Below are positions 57,640-64,000 of a DNA stretch of 64,000 nt, piece by piece (positions within the stretch are counted from its first letter, which is position 1; each line of letters begins with the position of its first letter). Source of the stretch: Loktanella sp. 3ANDIMAR09 (GTDB taxonomy: Bacteria > Pseudomonadota > Alphaproteobacteria > Rhodobacterales > Rhodobacteraceae); assembly GCF_001420005.1 (NCBI RefSeq), contig NZ_LJAK01000005.1, forward strand, positions 1 through 64,000, given 5' to 3'. A program made the position numbers and the translations under genes. The notes beneath the pieces were generated by a model. That model did not search any database. It saw only the letters and a program-made list of their open reading frames with translations, and was not told where the DNA came from.

Positions 57640-58823
57640 TGTTTTTGCCGTTCTTTGACGCGCTGCGCACAGAACGGGTCCCGGTGTCCTTGCGCGAATA
57701 CCTTGCATTTCTCGAAGGGATGAACGCCGGTCTGGCGACCTATGACATCGACGCGTTCTATCATCTGGGCCGCACCATCATGGTCAAGGATGAACGCCAC
57801 ATCGACCGCTATGATCGCGCGTTTTCGCGCGCGTTTTCGGGGCTGGACTCCATCCCCGACAGCGCCGTCATGGAGGCGGTGGACATTCCCGCCGATTGGC
57901 TGGCCAAGATGGCCGAAAAGCACCTGACCGACACCGAGAAAGCCGAAATCGAGGCCACTGGCGGGTTCGAGGCGCTGATGGAGCGTCTGAAAAAACGGCT
58001 GGAGGAACAAAAGGGCCGCCATCAGGGTGGCAGCAAATGGGTCGGCACGGCGGGCACGTCACCGTTCGGGGCCTATGGCTACAACCCCGAGGGCGTGCGC
58101 ATCGGTCAGGACACATCGCGCCACCAGCGCGCGGTCAAGGTCTGGGACAAACGCGAATTCCGCAACCTTGACGACAGCGTCGATCTGGGCACCCGCAACA
58201 TCAAGGTGGCGCTGAAACGCCTGCGCCGCTGGGCGCGTGACGGTGCCGTGGACGAGCTGGACCTGGACGGCACCATCCGCAAGACGGCGCAGAACGGCTA
58301 TCTGGATGTGCAGACGCGGCCCGAACGCCGCAACGCGGTCAAGGTGCTGCTGTTTCTGGACGTGGGCGGCAGCATGGACCCGCATGTGCAGGTGGTCGAG
58401 GAATTGTTCAGCGCCGCCAAGGCCGAGTTCAAGCACCTCGCACATTTCTATTTCCACAATTGTCTCTACGAGGGCGTCTGGCGTGACAACAAACGCCGCT
58501 GGAACGACCAGACCGCGACATGGGACGTGCTGCGCAAATACGGGCCCGACTACAAATGCATCTTTGTCGGTGACGCCTCCATGTCGCCCTACGAGGTCGC
58601 GATGCCCGGCGGTGCCAACGAACATTGGAACAAGGAGGCCGGGTCGGTCTGGCTGGCGCGGGCCCGCGACCAATGGCCCGCCCATCTGTGGATCAATCCG
58701 ATGGACCAACGCTATTGGCCGCACACCCAGTCATTGCACATGATCCAGGAAATCTTCGGCGCGGACCGCATGGTGCCGATGACGCTCGAAGGCATCACCC
58801 GCGGCATGCGGCTGTTGACCTGA
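57639..58823 (+). CDS. VWA domain protein (CoxE-like), MoxR partner
   Basis: The 394-aa protein has an N-terminal helical part and a C-terminal von Willebrand A region. The metal-binding motif reads LFLDVGGSMDPHV, with Gly in place of the usual first Ser of DxSxS. A charged middle (ALMERLKKRLEEQKGRHQGG) lies before it. It probably acts with the MoxR ATPase at 54951. The target complex is unknown. Confidence 0.88.
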   Translation: MFLPFFDALRTERVPVSLREYLAFLEGMNAGLATYDIDAFYHLGRTIMVKDERHIDRYDRAFSRAFSGLDSIPDSAVMEAVDIPADWLAKMAEKHLTDTEKAEIEATGGFEALMERLKKRLEEQKGRHQGGSKWVGTAGTSPFGAYGYNPEGVRIGQDTSRHQRAVKVWDKREFRNLDDSVDLGTRNIKVALKRLRRWARDGAVDELDLDGTIRKTAQNGYLDVQTRPERRNAVKVLLFLDVGGSMDPHVQVVEELFSAAKAEFKHLAHFYFHNCLYEGVWRDNKRRWNDQTATWDVLRKYGPDYKCIFVGDASMSPYEVAMPGGANEHWNKEAGSVWLARARDQWPAHLWINPMDQRYWPHTQSLHMIQEIFGADRMVPMTLEGITRGMRLLT

Positions 58824-58875
58824 TCGTCAACTGCCGCGGATTGCGCAGCCGACCCGCACCCCCCATATTCGGATC

Positions 58876-59568
58876 ATGATCAAGTTTACCCCGATCCTGC
58901 TGGCCGTGATCTATGGTCTGGCGATGTATCACTTCAGCGCGTATCGCACGCGCAAGGAGCTGAACAGCCAGTCCACGGAACTGGCCGATGGCACCCTGCG
59001 CCGGATGTGCGACCAGATGGCCCGCGCACTCGAGATCGACCGCATTCGGGTCCACATCTACGAAGTCAGCCAGGTCAACGGCCTGGCCGCGCCCGACGGG
59101 CGCATTTTCATCACGCGCGGGTTCTATGACCGCTACCGCGCGGGCGAGGTGACGGCTGACGAAATCGCAAGCGTCATCGCCCATGAACTGGGGCACGTGG
59201 CCCTGGGCCATTCGCGCCGCCGGATGACGGATTTTTCGGCGCAGAACGCCATGCGGACGGCCATCGCCATGGTGTTGAACAGGTTTCTGCCGGGCATCGG
59301 TCCGCTGATTGCAAATGCGCTGATGTCGCTGCTGGCTGCACGTCTGTCACGTGCCGACGAATTCGAGGCCGACGCCTATGCCAGTGCGCTGCTGGTCAAG
59401 GCCGGGATCGGGACAGCGCCGCAAAAATCGCTGTTCACAAAACTGGAAGCGCTGACCGGCGGCGCTGGACGCGGTACCCCCGCCTGGATGCTGAGCCATC
59501 CCAAGACGCCCGAACGCATTGCCGCGATCGAGCGCAACGAAGCGAAGTGGCGCGTGGAACAGACCTGA
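58876..59568 (+). CDS. M48 family zinc metallopeptidase
   Basis: The 230-aa protein has one N-terminal membrane helix (about residues 4-20) and the zinc motif HELGHVALGH, with the third ligand in ADEFEADAYASALL. It resembles small HtpX/Ste24-like or BepA-like proteases of the envelope. It follows the VWA gene by 52 nt on the same strand. Confidence 0.87.
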   Translation: MIKFTPILLAVIYGLAMYHFSAYRTRKELNSQSTELADGTLRRMCDQMARALEIDRIRVHIYEVSQVNGLAAPDGRIFITRGFYDRYRAGEVTADEIASVIAHELGHVALGHSRRRMTDFSAQNAMRTAIAMVLNRFLPGIGPLIANALMSLLAARLSRADEFEADAYASALLVKAGIGTAPQKSLFTKLEALTGGAGRGTPAWMLSHPKTPERIAAIERNEAKWRVEQT

Positions 59569-59570
59569 GC

Positions 59571-59616
59571 CCCCGGGGCGCTGCCCCGGACCCCGGGATA
59601 TTTTTGACCAGAAGAA
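59571..59616 (-). repeat. Dispersed intergenic element, family 1, copy C
   Basis: On the minus strand it reads TTCTTCTGGTC, then AAAAATATCCCGGGG and a GC-rich tail with GGGGC stems. It fills the 49 nt between the convergent M48 and ABC genes. It is closest to copy A at 9847. Confidence 0.7.
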
Positions 59617-59617
59617 G

Positions 59618-60694
59618 TCAGGCCCGCGGAAACACGAAACAGCGGTCGCGCCGCAGCATCAGCCACAGCGGCGTCCCGGGTTTCGGCAGAAAGACGGATG
59701 GCACCTTGGCCGTCAGGATCGTGCCGTCATGGTCCATGCGAAATTCGACCAGACTCTCTGATCCCATGAACCGGGCCCGCTGCACGATGCCCCGTGCGGG
59801 CGAGCCTTCCATGGGGGTCGGACTGGGGCCGCGGCCTGCGCGGTCAAAGTCGATTTTCAGATGTTGCGGCCGGATGCAGATATCGACCAGCGTGCCGTCG
59901 GGCAGACCCGGCGTCAGGAACTGGCCGAATGGCGTATCGGTCAGCGCGCCGCGCACCTTGCCTTGGATCACGTTGATATCGCTGAAGAATGCAGCGGCCG
60001 CGAGGTCGACGGGTGTGTTGTAGATGTTGTAGGGCGCACCGCGCTGCACGATCCGGCCGTCGCGCATCAGCGCGATTTCATCGGCCATGCGCATCGCCTC
60101 GCCGGGTTCATGGGTGACCAGCAGGACGGCGGTGCCTTCGGCCTTGAGCACGTCGAGCGTCTGGTCGCGGATTTCGTCGCGCAACCGGTCGTCGAGACCC
60201 GAGAACGGTTCATCCATCAGCATGATCCGCGGACGCGGCGCGATCGCGCGCGCCAGTGCGACCCGTTGCTGTTCGCCCCCTGAAAGTTCGTGCGGATAGC
60301 GATTGCCGTAATCCGGCAGATCGACGCGGGCCAGCATTTCGGCGACGCGTGGTGCCACATCGCGCCCGCGTCCCAGACCAAAGGCCACGTTCTGCGCCAC
60401 GCTGAGATGCGGGAACAAGGCAAAGTCCTGAAACATCAGGCCGATCGACCGATCTTCTGGCGGGACCGAGGTCGTGGAATCGCAGATCAGGGCACCGTCC
60501 ACCGCGATCCGGCCTGCATCGGGCCTGTCGACACCGGCGATGATGCGCAGTGTCGTGGATTTGCCGCAACCCGAGGGGCCAAGCAGACAGGTCACCTGCC
60601 CCGGCATGACCGAGAGGCTGACGTCATCGACCACACGGCGGCGGTCAAAGGATTTGGCGAGGTTCGTCACCTCGAGGCGCGGCGGCTGCGTCAT
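59618..60694 (-). CDS. ABC transporter ATPase, iron(III) type (FbpC-like)
   Basis: The 358-aa importer ATPase has Walker A LLGPSGCGKSTTLRIIAG, signature ELSGGEQQRVALARAI, Walker B IMLMDEPFSGLD and a C-terminal TOBE-like domain (about residues 240-358). LMFQDFALFPHLSVAQNV is typical of the iron/thiamine group. No permease or binding protein is adjacent. ATG 60694 follows TAAGG. Confidence 0.83.
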   Translation of the reverse strand: MTQPPRLEVTNLAKSFDRRRVVDDVSLSVMPGQVTCLLGPSGCGKSTTLRIIAGVDRPDAGRIAVDGALICDSTTSVPPEDRSIGLMFQDFALFPHLSVAQNVAFGLGRGRDVAPRVAEMLARVDLPDYGNRYPHELSGGEQQRVALARAIAPRPRIMLMDEPFSGLDDRLRDEIRDQTLDVLKAEGTAVLLVTHEPGEAMRMADEIALMRDGRIVQRGAPYNIYNTPVDLAAAAFFSDINVIQGKVRGALTDTPFGQFLTPGLPDGTLVDICIRPQHLKIDFDRAGRGPSPTPMEGSPARGIVQRARFMGSESLVEFRMDHDGTILTAKVPSVFLPKPGTPLWLMLRRDRCFVFPRA

Positions 60695-60751
60695 CGAATA
60701 CCTTAGCAAAATACTAGGGCTGAGTAGCAAGCCCGCCGCACCCCTGCAAGG

Positions 60752-61531
60752 TCACAGCGTCGCGTTGATCGCGCCACCGTCCAGCAGAATGTTCTGCCCG
60801 ACGATGAAACCGGCCTTGTTGGAACACAGGAAAGCGCACATCGCGCCAAATTCTTCGGGCGTGCCGTAACGCCGCGCGGGGATCGTGGCCTCGCGCTTGG
60901 CCTTGGCCTCGGCGATGGAGATGCCTTCGGCCTTGGACACGCCGGCATCCAGCATGTCGGCACGGTCGGTGGCGTGAATGCCCGGCAGCAGGTTGTTGAT
61001 GGTCACGCCGTGGGGGGCCACCTGGCGGGACGTGCCCGCGACATAGCCCGTAAGGCCCGCGCGCGCCGCATTCGACAGACCCAGCTGCGGGATCGGTGCC
61101 TTGACCGACCCGGAGGTGATGTTGACGATCCGGCCCCAGCCCCGGTCGATCATGCCGGGCAACAGCGCCTTGATCAGCGCGATGGGGGCCAGCATGTTGG
61201 CATCCAGTGCCTTGATGAAATCGTCGCGGTCCCAGTCGGACCACATCCCCGGCGGCGGGCCGCCTGCATTGTTCACCAGAATGTCGACGCCCGTGGCTGC
61301 GTCCAGCAAGGCTGCGCGACCGTCGGGGTCGGACACGTCGGCTGCCACGCAGGTCACGGTCACGCCGTAGGTTTCGCGGATCTCTTGTGCGGTTTTTTCA
61401 AGATCTTCGGCACCGCGCGCGTTCAGCACCAGATTGACGCCTGCCTCGGCCAGGGCCTGCGCGCAGGCGCGCCCCAAACCACGCGACGACGCGCACACCA
61501 ACGCGGTTTTTCCCGAAATGCCCAGATCCAT
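60752..61531 (-). CDS. SDR-family protein without the canonical YxxxK motif
   Basis: The 259-aa Rossmann protein has the cofactor motif ALVCASSRGLGRACAQAL and ILVNNAGGPPPG. In place of the active-site YxxxK the sequence reads QLGLSNAARAGLTGYVAG, so the catalytic Tyr and Lys are absent, while a Ser region (NITSGSVKAP) remains. A related SDR group with this pattern is common in bacteria. Activity and substrate are unknown. Confidence 0.85.
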   Translation of the reverse strand: MDLGISGKTALVCASSRGLGRACAQALAEAGVNLVLNARGAEDLEKTAQEIRETYGVTVTCVAADVSDPDGRAALLDAATGVDILVNNAGGPPPGMWSDWDRDDFIKALDANMLAPIALIKALLPGMIDRGWGRIVNITSGSVKAPIPQLGLSNAARAGLTGYVAGTSRQVAPHGVTINNLLPGIHATDRADMLDAGVSKAEGISIAEAKAKREATIPARRYGTPEEFGAMCAFLCSNKAGFIVGQNILLDGGAINATL

Positions 61532-61688
61532 TGAAAATCCTCACTTGCCTTTGTTGCGGCAGGCGCATCGCCTGCCCTGATCAGCGCAAGTTAGGACGTT
61601 TGGTTCAAAAAGACACGCCCAAGTGTGTGCGGATGGCGTTGCGCCTGACGCCAATCGCGTTAGGTTCGGTGCGTCAACGAGGTTGGTG

Positions 61689-62690
61689 ATGACAGGTCTT
61701 CGAAAACAGGTGCAAAGCGTATCGGTCTGGCCGGCGGAGCATTTCCGCGTGACGGACGGCGTGGCTGACGGTGATGCGATCAGTTTCGCCGACGAGTTGG
61801 TGCTGGACGACAGCTATGAATTGTCGCCCAAGGCCCATCCGATGTCCCTGGCGCTGGAACTGCCAGAGGCGGGTGAGGCCTTTCGCGTGGCAACCGGGTC
61901 TGACGTGGGGCTGATCGGCAGCGACGTCTATCTGGATTGCTGCATCACGCTGATGGGCCAGGACAGCCGCACCTATGAGGCGCTGGTTCTGGTCGAGGTG
62001 GTATCGGGCGGCGTCGAGGCGGTGTACCTGCTTCCACTGGCGAACCTTGTTCCCGCCACACCTTACCGGCTGGTAGGTGTCGACCGCCAGATCGCCACCA
62101 CCCGTTTTGCCGAGGTCGCCAGCGTCTCGTTCACCCGCGGCACCAAGATCACCCTGGCATCCGGTGCACAAAGGCCGATCGAGGATATTCGCGTGGGCGA
62201 CCGGGTGCTGACCCGCGATGATGGTCCGCAGGCGGTCCGCTGGATCGGCCAGACCACCCTGCGCGCGGTGGGCGAATTCGCGCCCGTCGTGATCAAGGCC
62301 GGTGCGTTGCACAACAACGACGACCTCGTGCTCAGCCCCGATCATCGCCTGTTCGTCTATCAAAGACAGGACCGACTGGGGGCGGGTCGATCAGAGGTGC
62401 TGGTCAAGGTGCGGCACCTGATCAACGGCGATACCGTCTATCAGCAGGACGGCGGGTTCGTGGATTATTTCCAGCTGTTGTTCGATCAGCACCAGATCAT
62501 CTATGCCGAAGGGATCGCCGCTGAATCCCTGCTGATCGATCCGCGCACCCGTGCGGCCCTGCCCGACCATCTGGACAGCCCTGCGCGCGCGGGCCACAGC
62601 CACAGGCACCACATGGATTACGAGGTCCGCGAGAACCTGCTGGCACAGCCCGATGCGGTCGAAATGCTGCGCAAGGCCTCGATGAGCTGA
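61689..62690 (+). CDS. Stand-alone Hint domain protein
   Basis: The 333-aa protein has an N-terminal part (about residues 1-140) and a Hint (hedgehog/intein) domain beginning at about residue 150: SFTRGTKITLASGAQRPIED and IRVGDRVLTRDDGPQAVRWI. The starting residue, usually Cys (CFTPGT), is Ser here. DLVLSPDHRLFV and QIIYAEGIAAESLLID complete the domain. No signal peptide is seen. Many Roseobacter RTX proteins end in such a domain; here it is separate. Confidence 0.85.
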   Translation: MTGLRKQVQSVSVWPAEHFRVTDGVADGDAISFADELVLDDSYELSPKAHPMSLALELPEAGEAFRVATGSDVGLIGSDVYLDCCITLMGQDSRTYEALVLVEVVSGGVEAVYLLPLANLVPATPYRLVGVDRQIATTRFAEVASVSFTRGTKITLASGAQRPIEDIRVGDRVLTRDDGPQAVRWIGQTTLRAVGEFAPVVIKAGALHNNDDLVLSPDHRLFVYQRQDRLGAGRSEVLVKVRHLINGDTVYQQDGGFVDYFQLLFDQHQIIYAEGIAAESLLIDPRTRAALPDHLDSPARAGHSHRHHMDYEVRENLLAQPDAVEMLRKASMS

Positions 62691-62696
62691 GCCGCG

Positions 62697-63284
62697 TTAT
62701 TCCTGTTCCTTGACCGCGGCGAATGATCCATCGAACACGTCCTGACCGTCCGGGCCATTGACGTCACCAAACAGCAGGCCGCTGACGCCCTCGCGGTCGC
62801 GCCCCTTGAATTCGCCCTCGATCTCGGCGTCGATCCGGTAGCTGTCAGCACCCCGTTTCAATGTGCCGTCCACGTCGCCGGTAAAGGTATAGTTCTCATC
62901 CGGGTCGGTGTCGCGAAACAGGTCGCCATCCGAAATGGTCAGCGTGCCGGTCAACCGGCCGCCCGCTCCCGTCTGGAATCCGGTCGCACTGCCTGCCACC
63001 TCGTCGCGGGCCGCGCCGAAATTCACGTTCATGCGCAGATCGCCCAGGTATTCCACACGCGCACCGCCTGCCCCGGTCGGCAACCCTGCCCGCATGAAAC
63101 CGGAATAATTGGCGCGCCCCGTGACAGGCAGCGTTCCGGGGTCGGACACATCCTGTTCGGCAAGGCGGCTTTCCAACCGGTCGGCCACGGCAAAGCGGTC
63201 AGGTGCGGCGTCGTCATCGCCGCCATCCCCACCGCCACAGGCGACAAGGGTGATGATGGGGATCAGGCTGATGAAACGCGGCAT
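62697..63284 (-). CDS. TbpB-like lipoprotein, copy 1
   Basis: The 195-aa protein has a lipoprotein signal (MPRFISLIPIITLVAC, then GGGDGG). A beta-rich domain with GRANYSGFMRAGLPTG, LRMNVNFGAARDEVAGSATG and DGTLKRG resembles the small barrels of transferrin-binding-protein-like solute-binding proteins. It is a paralogue of the gene at 63347. The ligand is unknown. Confidence 0.72.
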   Translation of the reverse strand: MPRFISLIPIITLVACGGGDGGDDDAAPDRFAVADRLESRLAEQDVSDPGTLPVTGRANYSGFMRAGLPTGAGGARVEYLGDLRMNVNFGAARDEVAGSATGFQTGAGGRLTGTLTISDGDLFRDTDPDENYTFTGDVDGTLKRGADSYRIDAEIEGEFKGRDREGVSGLLFGDVNGPDGQDVFDGSFAAVKEQE

Positions 63285-63346
63285 GGGCAGGCCCTGTCAA
63301 AGAACCTGCCCAACATCACGCATCATCGTTAACAGGTGGTTAAGCG

Positions 63347-63985
63347 TTAACGCTCCAGCTGCGCATCAAGGTCGATTGCACCACGGACTCCATCCACGTT
63401 GATGTCGCCCTGAATCTTGCCGCCGACGAATTCCACATCGCGGCCCTTGAACCCGCTTTCGCGCAGGCGGGCGTCCACCGCGATACGTTCACCGCTGGCG
63501 CTGCGCAGATTGCCATCCACATCACCAAAGATCGCAACCTGCTGGCTGTTCGACGTCCGGTTCAGGATACCGTTGTTGACCGTCAGAACGCCGTCGATCT
63601 CGGCCCCGTCACGGGTGACGAAATTGCCCAGCGTGCCACCCACGCGGTTCGCGCCGAAATCGACCCCCAATTGCATCAGGCCCGCCACATCCGTGCTGCG
63701 CCCCGGCACGCTGAGCGCACCGCCAACAGCGCCGCTGTAGGTCGCCCGACCGGCGGTCGGCACCAGCGATTTTGGCGTGATGGACGCGGCGGCATAACCG
63801 TCATTCACATCCTCGGCGACCTGCGCGATTTCAGCAAAATCCAGACGGTCGTTGACCTGCGGATCCAGGGCGCGGGCCGCAGCGGCACCACCCGTGACAG
63901 CCCCGCCACCACCACCGCCCGAACAGGCAGCCAGTGTGGCAAGCGCGATTGCAACAAGAGCAGGACGAGACGATTGGATGTTCAT
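63347..63985 (-). CDS. TbpB-like lipoprotein, copy 2
   Basis: The 212-aa protein has lipobox LAAC followed by a Gly-rich linker. The domain with GRATYSGAVGGALSV, LMQLGVDFGANRVGGTLGNF and GDVDGNLRSASG matches the pattern of the neighbouring lipoprotein. AAAGG precedes ATG 63985. The pair probably arose by tandem duplication. Confidence 0.75.
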   Translation of the reverse strand: MNIQSSRPALVAIALATLAACSGGGGGGAVTGGAAAARALDPQVNDRLDFAEIAQVAEDVNDGYAAASITPKSLVPTAGRATYSGAVGGALSVPGRSTDVAGLMQLGVDFGANRVGGTLGNFVTRDGAEIDGVLTVNNGILNRTSNSQQVAIFGDVDGNLRSASGERIAVDARLRESGFKGRDVEFVGGKIQGDINVDGVRGAIDLDAQLER

Positions 63986-64000
63986 GGCAGTGACCTTTCA

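Overview
The window is a stretch of core chromosome from an alphaproteobacterium, most likely a Rhodobacterales (Roseobacter-group) species. This placement rests on high GC, dense GTGA/ATGA gene overlaps, the block rpmF-plsX-fabH-ihfA-merR, the order lptF-lptG-lptD-surA-pdxA-ksgA, a DUF4167 gene beside prmC-prfA, the series dgt-antiporter-argS-SPOR-nagZ-scpA-scpB, and RTX and Hint proteins of the kind common in marine rhodobacteria. No rRNA, CRISPR array, insertion sequence or prophage was seen. Family names come from motif recognition alone; no database search was run.

Left part (1-13 kb): a very large RTX-type secreted protein gene runs off the left edge on the minus strand. It is preceded by a noncoding leader of about 0.6 kb and a tRNA-Leu(CAA). 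Then come a zinc metallopeptidase, a DedA-like protein with DsbB, a divergent AsnC-type regulator facing arginase and ornithine cyclodeaminase, and gyrA.

13-28 kb: two tandem outer-membrane beta-barrel paralogues separated by perfect stem-loops, trmFO-gluQ, hisI, a NifU-like scaffold gene, and a 40-codon membrane peptide gene with a GAAC-N7-GAAC LexA-type box in front. These are followed by pepA-holC (minus strand) and, divergently, the tightly packed lptF-lptG-lptD-surA-pdxA-ksgA envelope, vitamin B6 and rRNA methylation cluster.

28-45 kb: DUF4167, prmC-prfA, a DUF1499 protein, an M20 amidohydrolase, mazG, an iron-type binding protein with a good promoter and a bidirectional terminator, an ABC-F ATPase, an OlsB-like acyltransferase, msrB, bamE, the YceD/rpmF/plsX/fabH/ihfA/merR block, tRNA-Pro(GGG), and a two-domain dCTP deaminase.

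43-54 kb: one long minus-strand series from dgt down to scpB (nucleotide sanitation, cation/proton antiport, arginyl-tRNA synthesis, peptidoglycan recycling, condensin partners). It is divergent from an A-type Fe-S carrier, a 36-aa membrane peptide, exonuclease III and a small periplasmic protein. An FAD monooxygenase and DksA follow on the minus strand.

55-64 kb: a MoxR ATPase and a VWA protein with a DUF2927 lipoprotein and a small membrane protein between them, an M48 peptidase, an orphan iron-type ABC ATPase, an SDR protein without the canonical Tyr-Lys motif, a stand-alone Hint protein, and two TbpB-like lipoprotein paralogues.

The strongest candidate for something undescribed is the 40-aa membrane peptide at 18022-18144. 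It has a strong ribosome binding site, a perfect SOS-type box upstream and its own intrinsic terminator, and it resembles in design, not in visible sequence, the SOS-induced small membrane division inhibitors of other alphaproteobacteria.
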